From the NCBI GenBank assembly GCA_006176705.1, contig QRFJ01000085.1, positions 2,058,976-2,122,975 of the forward strand: DNA of 64,000 nt. Direction: 5' to 3'. This document shows, piece after piece, positions 14,401-26,200 of the stretch (position 1 is the first letter of the stretch; each line of letters opens with the position of its first letter). Below the pieces are notes generated by a model that made no database searches, was not told the origin of the DNA, and saw only the letters and a list, made by a program, of their open reading frames with translations. The position numbers and the translations under genes are program-made. This DNA comes from Cocos nucifera (lineage: Eukaryota > Streptophyta > Magnoliopsida > Arecales > Arecaceae).

Positions 14401-15877
14401 GCATCCTTAGATATGTTTTCTTCTATGGGTTGTTTTGGCTTAATCCATGATGATTTTCATGGATCATATGTAATTCTGCTCATGGTTCAACACGAGTAAG
14501 ATTTTATAAGAAACATATCTACACTTATTTTTTACTTGTTATGAACTAATGAATATGTATATGTGTGCACTTTATGCATCTTAATATCTGTAGTCCCATC
14601 CTAGAATTCTGTTTCATCTGCTAGTAGAACCTACGAGTATATGGCACCTATGCTTACAGTCTCTAAGCAATGCAGGCAAAGATGTTGGGAAGTAGGGCCA
14701 TACAAGGATCAGATAACCCATTAAGACTGTAAAATTATGAAGCATCCAGTTTATTTTGACAATGAAAATTTCTAGTAGATTCTTGAAGCTCAGGAGAAGG
14801 TGAAAAGGAGAACGGGCAAAATGGAAACAGCTTTCAAGAAGTAAAGTGATAAACTTAATTGCACTGATTAGAATGAAATCAAAACTATGAATTATGCAAC
14901 AAAGAAATAGAAGCCATACTTACGCAAGGAGTAAGAAGAACAAAGTTTTTTAGGACAATTAGATCTCCTGATTCTGTAGTGGCCATAATATATGAGTAAA
15001 GGTTAAATTTCTTTTAGTCTGTTCTTTTTCTCAGTGTGTCACTAAGCTCCCACATGACATTTCTAGATGAATGATGGTTCTATTATCTATCATATCCATG
15101 CTGACCTCCTTAACTAAATCTTCCTTGCTGACAATACCCAGGGGTTTTTGTATGACGTTAATTTTCTCGACACAAACTTTTACCACAGTTAAATTTTAAA
15201 AAATATAGTTTGCAAGGAAGCTTATGACTTCTGTAAAATATCACTTATGCCTTCATTTTAATTTTAGGTGTAATGAAAGCATTTATTGTATTGTTCATCA
15301 GTTTTAATTTCTGGCTGACAGTGCATGTTCTACAATGTATCTTTTGGACATTATTGTTTTGTAGATAAGACAACAGAAGGATGCCCTTGGAAGGTACTCC
15401 CACCACTTCCTATCCAGTTACATAAGTATCTATTCAGGATATGGGCCCTATCGAACAGGCATTAGAAGGTCAGGTTCTTGTTCTTATGCTAAATAATATC
15501 AAGAGCATAAGGCTAGTTTTAATGCATGCGATTTTTCCCTTGATGATCTTGCTACTGCAAAATTATAGGTGCTTTACCTTATTAATGTTGATGGTTACCT
15601 GTGTCTTGCAGAGAGATAGATGAAGCATTGAGACCAGGAGTATATTCTTTAATTGATGTATGCACGCCAGCTGATCTTCAACAACTTCACACCGTACTGG
15701 GTGGTTAGTGATCTTGAAGTACACAAATTGATGTTCAGAAAATTTATGTATGCCTTATGGCATGGACTTATATATTTTACATGTCTTGTGGATTTTGCAG
15801 AGGGTCCATGCAGAAGTACTCTCGCAACTCTGCTACAAGACTACCGATTGAATTTCCAGTATGGAGGGAAAATCTGA
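2456..15877 (+). CDS. URB2: URB2/NPA2-like nucleolar pre-rRNA processing protein, 3' part
   Basis: Eight exons with consistent phases: 2456-3904, 4122-4477, 5793-7648, 7959-8385, 12974-13136, 15365-15468, 15612-15703, 15801-15877. They sum to 4524 bp, giving about 1507 residues plus TGA. All introns are GT-AG. The last exons spell a conserved C-terminus: RIYEE, then IRQQKDALG, YSGYGPYRTGI, EIDEALRPGVYSLIDVC, DLQQLHTVLGEGPC, ending LNFQYGGKI. I recognise this as the Urb2/Npa2 C-terminal domain. The remainder is a long, helix-rich region without catalytic motifs. In yeast, Urb2/Npa2 acts in the nucleolus in early 60S assembly with Npa1 and the helicase Dbp6; the same role here is inferred. The protein is incomplete at its N-terminus: exon 2456 begins in phase 0 with Val-Ser-Ser-Pro, and the frame is closed by TAG just before it. 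The fourth intron is about 4.6 kb and repeat-rich. No internal stop is seen, so the gene looks intact. Confidence 0.88.
9580..9990. repeat. Diverged tandem repeat, unit about 140 bp, three copies
   Basis: The phrase TGGAATTTCA recurs near 9593, 9738 and 9876. Each time it is followed by a diverged GAGGCT-type stretch, a phrase close to GAGAATTTGAAGAGG, and a TCTAATAA phrase. Period is about 136-146 bp. It lies in the long URB2 intron and has no coding signal. Confidence 0.6.
10017..10395. repeat. Cluster of interspersed direct repeats
   Basis: The phrase GTTAAGAAGACTGC with GATGATCTCATGTA occurs near 10017 and 10254. ACATCATTGGTGTGGGTGA occurs near 10150 and 10334. GAATTCTATATC occurs near 10219 and 10373, with a variant near 10091. 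The pattern suggests local duplication of a short segment. An open frame across it (10045-10293) is explained by the repetition and is not a gene. Confidence 0.6.
11271..11410 (-). mobile_element. Degenerate Au-like SINE
   Basis: Read on the minus strand, this begins with GAGGGCAGGCCTTACTGCAA (close to the tRNA-like box A head of plant Au SINEs). It ends with a region resembling the Au body, with TGCGTACA, GGTCCTCCC and a GTGCACTAAG-like tail. The middle, where box B should lie, is degraded. The assignment is from memory of the family consensus and was not aligned. Confidence 0.5.
13137..15364 (+). other. URB2 intron, 2.2 kb
   Basis: AT-rich sequence between a phase-0 donor at 13137 and an acceptor at 15363-15364. 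Near 13675-13810 and 14200-14330 there are several ATATCCA/TGGATAT words that could be the ends of an old element, but no paired termini were defined. No exon is seen. Confidence 0.6.
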
Positions 15878-17249
15878 TGTTATAGTTACTGTATACTTGA
15901 GAGTGTTATATCGTCCTTTTAGGCCTATGTGCCTTGACCAAACCTTTTCAGGCAAAGCACATAGATCATCACTGAGAATTACCAGAATGGCATGCCACTG
16001 ACCTTGTGACTGAGCCTGAGACCATCAGGTTTGTTGCAAAGCTAATTTGTCTTCTCTGCATGCCTGATGGATTTTTGATAAATTCAAGAGATATGACTTC
16101 TAATGCCTTCACATTTATGCATTTCTGCTGCAGGACATGACTGCAACGGATGACCAACGGAAGGGGAAAATGATTCGGTTAGCAAGAAAACGGTGGAATG
16201 CAGTATTTGAATGACCAAGTCTGAGAGTCTACTCCATACCCCGTGTAAGTTTCTAAACCCTGGAATAAATGGGCTTTTCTCCTACCGTGATCCACTGGTC
16301 CATCGTCGAAGGAGTTGGGCATTAGCACAGGTTTAATATGCACATACGACGATTTGAGTATGATGTGAGAATACCCATATGTCCAAGTTTGGCAGGCTAC
16401 TTCATACCCTATATGAGTTTCTAAACCCTGGAATACGTGTACTTTTTGCCTGCAGTGATCTACCAGTCCCCCTTTTCAAATAGTTGGGCATGAGCACCAG
16501 AATCATTTGCACATACAATTGGAGATACTCACCTTTTTGAATGCGACTTTTAATGTTCATCCATCATTATTGGAGCAGGATCCGGTCGGTCAATTGTTGC
16601 TTATCATACTAGATGTAGTGATAGGAGAATTTTAGAAAGATGTTCCCTTATGTTTGTTTCTGCAAACATATACGATTATTGGCCAAACGGCTCGTGCCCT
16701 CTGATGTATCAAAATCCATGCACCGTTGGATTAGATATTGTTGTCTTTCTAGAAAGAACTGAATATTGCATTGCTTGATAGAATAGTCAAAGATCTCGGT
16801 AGGGGATTGACCGACACCACCGATGCTCATGCCTCGGCTGCCACATCAGTCCAATGAACAGAGCAGCGTGTTCCAACCGATGACGATAAAATTACACAAT
16901 GATCCGGAGTCATACCACTTCAAAGAATGATACCACAATTAACCACTTGCATTTTACATTTTGACTTGGGTGTTGGAGAAGTTTACCCGGATGCGAAGGG
17001 GCAACCCGGAACCAACTTTGTTTATTCATACAATGAAATTGTGATACCAATGTTACACACGTTTGGGGGTTTTGTGAAGGCTTTCCCGGAAAGGATGGAG
17101 CAATCTAATTCACTCGTTGAACGTTCCCGAGCTCTGTTAAGTTCTCCCAAGCATATGATTTTGCTCTCCAATGCACTGGAAGCATCGCTATGATTTTAAG
17201 CATTGGATTCTCCCCAGCAAATTATAGCTTTCAAGCATTAAATCCAACC
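15878..17249. other. 3' regions of two convergent genes
   Basis: This lies between the URB2 TGA and the stop of the minus-strand gene, so it should hold both 3' UTRs. AATAAA at 16264-16269 could serve URB2. On the minus strand AATAAA at 17031-17036 could serve the other gene, about 215 bp past its stop. The open frame at 16927-17193 (+) is antisense to the presumed 3' UTR and resembles no family. Confidence 0.45.
16229..16530. repeat. Imperfect direct duplication, about 160 bp
   Basis: Two copies begin near 16229 and 16392. Both contain GTTTCTAAACCCTGGAATA, then a GTGATC-CCAGT-like phrase, AGTTGGGCAT, GCAC and TTTGCACATAC or a close variant. They lie just past the URB2 stop, presumably in the 3' UTR or flank. 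Confidence 0.65.
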
Positions 17250-20200
17250 TTAGAATAACTTTGAAATAACCCGGCAAGATGACCAAAAAGCCACGGAGGC
17301 TGCCTTTAAAATTGCTGGATTTTGGTAAATCCTGCAAAAGCAGAAAGGACAATTCCTTAGATCAACAAACTGCAATATAGAAAACAATTAAGGAATACTC
17401 TCAGAAGAAAGCTCAAAAGCATCCATGCAAGAAGTGCTGCTTGAACCAAAAAAAAAAAAAAATCAATACATAGAATATGCACAAGAAAAATGCAACTAAA
17501 GAACAAATATAAGGATTTTGAAGAGGAATATCATAAAATGATTTTTTTTTTTTTTAAATTTTTATAGTCAAGATGAATGCATCGCCATCACCATCATTAT
17601 TATTTAGTACAAAGGGATCCAAGATCAAAGTTGAAGATATGAAACATGACGGTCAGCTATGATCAAACAGTTCAAATCTATAGGAAAATGATCAGATCTC
17701 ATAACCGCCCCTTGATTCATGCAAGCCTCCTTTCCATGGTGATCAGCTACCTGGTTACCTTCTCTAAAGACATGATTACAAGAAAAGTCAAGTAACCCAG
17801 ATGTCATAACCCGTGTACTCCTGATAGCTGGGTGTAAGAGGGGATTGTTACCATTTATCCAAGAAACTACTGTTGAAGAATCTCCTTCCATTTCAGTCTT
17901 ATCAGCCTGTATCCTTATGTATAGTATCCTTAAGCCCATGCCAGGCAGCATGCCAGCCACCGGAACTGAACTAGTTGAGATCGTGATTGATGCAGCAATC
18001 AAGACGGCCTAACTCATTCCGAAAACCAAACCTGCTCCAGCTCTTTGTTGAGTCACTGAACTGAAGTGTCAAAAGTTCAGTTTGGTGAAGCCTGGTTGCG
18101 GGGGGTTGCCAGGAAACAATCAAATTTGAATAGGATTCCACAAAAATCTGCGAAATATAACGACTCCAGATGCTAGTTCCACTCAACCACCTCCATTCCA
18201 AATATCTAAACCATTCATTCACCAATCTCCAACCAGTTTTAATGATCTCCATAAGTTCTGTGAACTTGTTGAGAAACAGAGCCTTATTCGAATAGGACCG
18301 CCACCACTGATCAGTTTGAGATTGAGCGGTTGACAAAAGGCATTGCCAAGCTTGCTGAGCAAAAGTGATTTGGAGTTCACCAAGCTTTTGAATGATTTGC
18401 CAAAAAGACAAATACATTTTTCTAACATTCTTTTTCCCTTTTTTTTTGGATATAAGGGGGGAACCCTGTGGGACTCAAGCCCGAGAATTTTACCCAGGAG
18501 AAAATCGTACATACAAGAACAACCTGGGTCGAATTCTTGAGAATACACCATTCAAGATTTGACCCTGAAAATTCTTGAGAATTACACCCCCGCCGGCCCG
18601 CCCAAGCCCCCCTCCTTTGAACTTGTCCCATCCCAATGCACTATAAAAGAAGCATTTAGTACCACAAACCAAAAGACCTCTACATTTTTCGTAAATCTTG
18701 GTAAGGGAAAATCTTACTGCAATTTAATAACAATTAAAGATAGGTAATATAATCTCCTGCTACTACCAGTTTGCATCTCACAAACATTAGGAATATGAAA
18801 GTTAAGACTCATCTTAAATCTCAATACATGGGAGCATCAACATGTCACAATCTTCAGAAACCAACTTTCAAATAAAATGTTAGATGCTTCCATGGAAACT
18901 GGACTAGAGACTGGGAGAATCATCATGAAACTATTTATGAAAAAGACAAATAGGAAATCATATTTGTACGTACAAATGTGCACCTCATGATTAATCAGTG
19001 CCAGAACTCTTGGAACTAAAAAACAGTCTGAATCCAACTTGGTGGGGGAAAAAAGCCATGATTGTAGCATGTAGGATAAATCATGGAATCCACAAGATTA
19101 ACATTTAAACCTCTAGTGCCATTGCCTGGTCTCTGTATGTGCACAAACATGCGTGCACCTGTTTGTTTTGTGGTGTATATGGTGATTCAAATCTAACAAT
19201 CTATTTGGACAGAGAACTTACCCAATAGCAGTTGCACTCCAAGAAGCAACATTGTAAACAGCTTTGCTTTTATCCCATGCCTTTTGAAGCCTACCCTTCT
19301 TCTTTTTTACAGAGAATGTTTTGCTAAGAGCTAAAAGGACCCAACAAAAAGAGGCAAAAAGCATGCATAAGAAACATTAAGTTTATTTCTGATAATTAAG
19401 AATAAAGTAAGAAGCAATGAATTATCATATACTTTTTATGGAAATAGATCAAAGAAACTTACCTTCTTGCAGTTGATTAGGGGTTAATTCCTGCATAATA
19501 AGGTGCCATGTAAGAAAACATATAAAGATCATTAAGAAAAATTATAATTCAAAACCTTATAAAATGAAGCATTGGGTCACCTGAAATAGAACTTTCTATT
19601 GGCTCAGATACAGAAATATCTTACTTTGAGATAGGTATAATGCATTAAATTTTATGAGATTATATAAAAAAAGAATCCTGGTGAAAATGTAACTTGAACA
19701 GTTAATTAACAAGATGTCAAGACGGGAAGTTTTGAGCAAAAAATATTGTCATATTGCTGGCCAATACAATATAGTATTTGAAGGGTTAACAAGCTGAAAA
19801 CCTAGAGATTAATAATGGAAAAGTTTGGCATACTTTAGTTTGCTTTAGTGATAATAGGTATGCAGCCATGAAGCATGCTATGCCATCCACAATGTCCTCT
19901 TGCCCAACAAGAACATAATCATCTTGGTCTGATTCATTCTCCCCAACAACATGCTTACCTTCCCACAAATCATCAGCACTAATCATATCCCAAGAAGAAT
20001 TATCATCAGCTGCCATAAAAGCTCTCTGTCAGAATTTATGACTAAAATTTGGAAATATATCAGAACCCGCCATAAGGAACATGTTACTTCTTCGAAGATC
20101 AATAACATAACAAATTGCGATAGATGAGATGAGACAAAAAGTAGTTAAGAACAATAGAATAATACAAACAGTTTGGTATGTTCAATGCATACCATGAATA

Positions 20201-23200
20201 GTTTGAGCAACTGACTTGTGGACACTCCCAAGTTTCTCCAGAAAGTTCGGTGATTCAACTTTGGACTTAAGAAGTTGACATAGCTGCATAACAAACGAAG
20301 ATATCAAATTATTTTTTAAGGAAAGTTCCTGAAGTAAGAGTTGATACATGGCATTCCGTGTGGTAGAACAAATAATCACACACAAGCACACATTCTATAG
20401 TCTGCATGGTTGATACATACGCAATTGTTCCCTTCTACATTAATCTTCTATAGTAAACACACAAATATACAATGAGCACTTTCAATTATTCATTAACATT
20501 TTACCCACAACTGTATTTTCTCTTGAACAAGAGGAGACCAGAGGAAATGCATGTGCAAAAGAAAAAAACAAAAAAGTTATGACTTTTTATCATAGGATAG
20601 CTTTGTTTAGAGAAGGGATATCATTCTTGAACCTGAGGCTTCAGTCAAGGCATGTGCCACAAAGCTTGGCGACAAGAGCCAATGACTCTAGCTGTAGAGG
20701 ACTACCAAAAAGGGAGGCAGGAGAGGGGGGTCTCCATAATGGATTCCATCGAGGTCTCTCACCAATGTTCCTTGGTTAGGATTAGAGTTCTAGCATGTAT
20801 GCCAAGGCCGTGACAATAGTCTTGAGTGACATTATAGTATAGCTTGTTATATTTACAAAATGCAATTATAGATTAGTATTCACAATAAAACTTCAAGTTT
20901 TGTATCAGCTTTTCTTTGTTCCTCTTTCTAAAACAAAACCCAATTTACATTAAAAGGCCTGTTCTCAGTAGTTCAAGAAAAGCTAGAGGTGACAGCCTAA
21001 GTGGGTCTCAATGTCCTTGAGTAATCTTAGAAAAAATATGTAAAAGGCTCTTTTTCATTTTGTCCTCAGGCTCATAGCTTAAGTAGGTCTAGACGCCCTC
21101 AAACAGCCTTGCAACGGTGATGTGAGGAGTTTTCCTTTTCACTTCTAATAACAGGGATATTGTAACAATTATGGTATTTTTGGAACAGGGGTGCAAAAAG
21201 TGGTGAAATATTTCACTTTTATATAGTTCTAATTATAATGCGCATATTGGATGCATGTCACTGCTAAAGATTTTAGATTTATGATAATTTAATACTAATT
21301 TTAATTATTAAATCTGAAAATAATTAATTTATAATTAATTTTTCTTATCTTCTTTCTCCTTGTCTAAAAGTTTTTACAAATCAAATATACTAAGGTATCT
21401 TTTTTAAGTGTTTAAATTCTCTCTTTCTTGCTAATCAGATTCTCTCAAAGCCCATTAATGTTAGAGTTCCTTCTTCAATATAAGTCTTAAACTTTTGAAG
21501 AGAGAAATCTAATTAGAGTTACCAATAGTAATATAATATTTTAAATATTTAATAGAATATTCTGATTAGGTTTTTTTTGGAATTGAATAATTAAAAAAAT
21601 TAAGCCACTTTTATATAGTTTAAGATATCAGGTTACATGGAGGATGCGACTCCAAAATGGTTGCAGTCTTGCAGACAAGGGAGACCGCATTAAGAATTGA
21701 GTTTAATAAACAAGATAAAATTGGAAGAAATAAACAAATATAATATCACATAAAAAGCTGAAGCAAAAACTAGATTAACAGCATATGCTTTGTAGATAAA
21801 ACAAGGTTCTAAAGTACCACAGTTCCTGCACTAATTATAAATTATCATAACATACTATACCACCACAAGTAGCAGCATTATGGAATAGAAAGAAAACATA
21901 CAGCTAAGGCACTCTTTCAGTTAGACAAAAAAATAATTATTATAACCAATCCTTTTCATACTTCCTTTTTTTTATAAATAATAAGATAAAATCACCAACT
22001 TAAAACAATTTAAGATGTCAGTAATCATATAAATTTTAAACCATATATAGATAAGAAATCATCATAAATGTGCATATTGGTGTAAAAAGCAAAATAAACA
22101 TTCAACATCAAGCTAAAATCTTTTACTTCAAATTCCACAACTGTGGCCCACCAGTAACTGGCAAAGTTTGAGATTTCAATCTAGACTGAAACGTTCTGGC
22201 AAAAACAAATTTAGAACTACTTTATTTTCATCAGACATTTGCCAGTTTTGGCTGAAACTAAGCTAAATAAATCTACTAATTTATTATAAGATCATTTCTT
22301 AACTTCTTCTTGAGTTGCATTTAGGTAATTAATCAAGACTCTAGGAAGACTTTTTGAAAGATTAAACTTGGCTTGACAAGTTTTGAATAGATCTGAAAGC
22401 ACATAGCTGTTGGGCCGCAATGAATTTAATGGAAACAGAATTCTATTCTGATTTTGTCATGTTAAAACTTTTAGGCTACTAATCATGCTTACATTTTCAT
22501 GAAGCATCACTAAATAACCAAAATTCACAAACGAGTATACATGCATATGTGCGTACAAACTTAAATCAATAAACAAATCTTTATGAACAAATAAAAAAAA
22601 AAGCAATAAATTTCAAAAAATTAGACTAGAAAACTTAAGACTGGAGAACCTATAAAATTGAAGGTTTGAAAGAATATAATTGACAATATATTAAGAAAAG
22701 TGATTTGAAATCCTTGAGCTTGTTAATATTTGTCCATGTTCGGACAAAACTAATCAGCCTACTAAAGTTTTATGCTATAGATCAAGTATACGTGTAAAGT
22801 TGAAAAAGCACATAGTTTCTTTACTAGATAAAAATCCCATTCAAATTTAAAGACAGACTGCCTTAGGTTTTCTAACCAATCCACATCCTAATTACCTCTG
22901 TCAATCACATCTTCTCTCAAGCCTTGTCCCTCCAAACTGACCAAACCAATCCAAACTGTTGATTAGTCTCATTATATTTTGCAAGCATGCATTTGGATGC
23001 ATTTATTTTGCAAGCTTCTGAACCTTAGTGCTCACAGATATGCTAATCAACCTGCTGTACTTTTCCAAGGTTAATCTTGGCTTCAATTGAAGCTTTAGTA
23101 TTTATTTTTTCTTCCAAAATTTTTTCCAAGCCATATTACTATCCCACACCGAAATCATCTCATGGCAATTCACAAGATTCTTGCCACTATAATGTGTATC

Positions 23201-26200
23201 ATGCCAAAGCTCATGATGTATTTGCACTGTCTTAGAAAGATGTGACCCTATCAAAAGGTTACTAAAGGTACAGTGAGATATGCCAGGGGAAAAGCTTTTG
23301 CTTATTTAAGCTGTTTTCATCGATTTAAAGTGGTTAATAGATATGTTCTGAGTTTTGACACTTCTAGACAAATCTAGCATTTTACAAATTCAGACAAACA
23401 CAAACTTGTGGCTGAAAACTTGTTCTAAACATATGTGTGACGGTTACTATAGAAATCTAGCTTACAAAATGAGATGGAATAAGATATTATGAATCAAGCA
23501 AATCAAAAATCAAGAGAAGCTTGATGATTGAGGGTTCAATGATACATAATTTCTGAGCAGCTCAAATGAAATAATGCTTCTTTGGTGGATGCAAGTTCTA
23601 TTTATGTGCAATTCAACACATGACAAACCAAATAACCAAGGTATTTCAAAGACCAATAATCATAATCATATCATCTACATAACATTTGTTGCTCATGAAT
23701 CATGATCCTTTTTATGTACTATCTTTCACTTCACTTCCAAAATTTTCATTATGCACCCTTTTTGTTAAATTCACAAGCATGCCTATTGCCCAAAGTTTAT
23801 TATATGTATGCCCCTTTCGGTAAAACAGACGATATAGACTCATGATAGAACCCAAAACCCAAGGCATTCTTCTCGGTTGCCCTAAGGCATCAACAGCTAG
23901 CCTAGTGAGTCCAGATTGAGCATTAAGCCTAGAATGCTAGAATGGATAGACTACCTTTTTTATTGCTGCCTACCTCTTCCTCAAGCTTTGTACGCCAACA
24001 TTATGGAAGTTCCTGGATCATTTGTATTGGTGCAGAATCTGGTTGCCATCGGATCGAGCTGGAGTCGAGGAAGACGAGGTCGCCGTCGGTGACCTGCAAA
24101 ACAAAGTTCCGTCCGAAGTCGATGGTGGTGGCTCCGGCAAGATCCTCCGACGATCAAGTCATCTCTTCTGGCCAACAAAAATGGAGTGCTCAGGAAAGAG
24201 TTCCGCAGAATTTTGGGAAGGAGAAAAAAGCTTTGAGAAAACGTATCTGGAGGATCCCTTTTGTAGATGGAGCCCGAGAACTGATAGTGACAGCCGTAGC
24301 TGTCTGGTAGCTGGCTGCTCGGGGCCGCATGAGAGGGGCACTGCCTGCAGCAGACTGATAGTGACAATCGTAGCCGTCCGGTAGCTGGCCGCTCAGAGCC
24401 GTGTGAGAGGGGCGCCGCCTGCAGCAGACTGATGCCGACAGCCGTAGCTGTCCGATACTGAACCGCTCGAGGCTACGTGGGATTCGATACGAAGAGAGAG
24501 AGATATCGTCAGACTGATAGTGACAGCCGTAACCGTCCGGTAGTGGGCCGCTCGGGGCTGCATGGGATTTGCTACGGAGAGAGGGTGTCGTCAGACTGAT
24601 AGTGACCGTTCGTTGAGATTCAATAATCGAAGTTCGGAGAAAGCAGATGTTGGTCGGTGAAGAGCTTTGACATACATCAATTCCAGAGGAGTTCGGACTC
24701 CTAAAGGGGATACGGCTAGAGGGGATCATCCGGAAGGAATGCTAGCTGAAATCTGAAAGCAATCCGCTGGAGGAATCCGACTGAAGGAGAAGTGAAATTC
24801 GGCTCCTAAAGAAATCCGACTGAAGGAGAAATCCGGAAGAAGTTCGGCCGAAGAAGAAATCCCGAAGAAATTTGGCTCCTGGAGGAATCCGGCTGAAGGA
24901 GAAGTCTGAAAGGAATTCAACTCCTGAAGAAATTCGACTGAAAGAAAAATTCGGAAAGAGTTCGGCTCCTGGAGGAACTTGACTGAAGAAGAAATCCAAA
25001 AGGAGTTCGGCTCCTGAAGGAATCCGACTGAAAAAGTTCGAAAGGAGTTCAACTCCTGTAGAAATCCGACTGAAGAAGGAGTTCAGAAGGAGTTTGGCTC
25101 CTGACGAAACTTGACTGAAGGAGAAATTCGGAAGAAATTCAGCTCCTGAAGGAATCCAATTGAAGGACAAGTCCGGAAGAAGTTCGGCTCCTTTAGAAAT
25201 CCGACTGAAGGAGGGGTCTGGAAGGAGTTTGACTCCTGAAGAAACTTGACTGAAGGAGAAATCCGGAAGAAATTCGACTCCTGTAGAAATCTGACTGTAG
25301 GAAAGATTCGAAAGGAGTTCGGCTCCTGTAGGCATTCGACTGAAGGAGAGATCAAGAAGGAGTTCAGCTCTTCGAGGAGTCCGACTGAAGAAAAAATCCG
25401 GAAGGAGTTCGACTCCTGTAGAAATCCGACTGAAGGAGTCCGAAAAAAGTTCGGCTCCTGGAGGAATCCGACTGAAAAAAAATTCGAAAGGAGTTCGGCT
25501 CCTAAAGGAGTCTAACTGAAGAAAAAATCCAGAAGGAGTTCGACTTCTGTAGAAATCCGACTGAAGGAGGAGTCCGAAAGAAGTTCGGCTCCTGGAAGAA
25601 CTTGACTGAAGGAGAAATCCGAAAAAAATTCGGCTTCTTAAGGAATCTGACTGAAGGAGGGATCCGGAAGGAGTTCGGCTCCTGTAGGCATCCGACTGAA
25701 GGAGAGATCCGGAAAAGAGTTCGACTTTCTGGAGGAGTCTGACTGAAGGAGAAGTCCGAGAGGAGTTCGGTCGGCTGAAGGAGTTCGGTTAAGATTTGGC
25801 CGCTGGAGGAGTTCGACTAGGATCCGACCGCTGGAGGAGAATTTTCGATCGAAGCTCTTCCGTGATTATCGGTTGCATTAGGCTAAGCATCAAGCTGGAC
25901 TTTGGTGGAAGCAGAGTTTATCCCCAACAATAGTCCTCCCACTCTCGAGTTCGAAAATTCGAAGAAAGAAAATATAAAAAAGATGACTGCCGAAGTCTTT
26001 TTCTGGGCTCTGCACCCGTTGAGGTTGAAGCTCGGAGGAAATCTTATCTCCTGCCGAGGTTGAAAGGAGATCTTATCTCCTATTGACGTTGAAGCTCAAG
26101 GGAAGATCTTATCTCCAGCCGAGGTTGAAGAAGATCTTATATCCTATTGAGGTTGATGTTGAAGCTCGGAGGAGATCTTATCTCCAACCGAGATTGAAGG

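Larger units (their letters stand above)
24031..25929 (-). repeat. 3' LTR of the Gypsy-type element, about 1.9 kb
   Basis: On the plus strand it runs from TGCAGAATCTGG to TTTATCCCCAACA and pairs with 29898-31793. It contains two internal tandem arrays of about 80-bp and 45-bp units. Confidence 0.9.

Noticed and set aside
16927..17193. 88-codon plus-strand open frame
   Set aside because: Antisense to the presumed 3' UTR of the minus-strand gene, with no known relative or splice support.
23942..24384. Open frames spanning the left edge of the retroelement
   Set aside because: They cross the LTR boundary and recur unchanged in copy B only because the sequence is duplicated.
24726..25515. Long overlapping open frames on both strands with a 15-residue repeat
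   Set aside because: The 45-bp tandem unit is a multiple of three, which keeps several frames open at once. There is no start context, family similarity or splice support, and the same frames occur in both LTRs.
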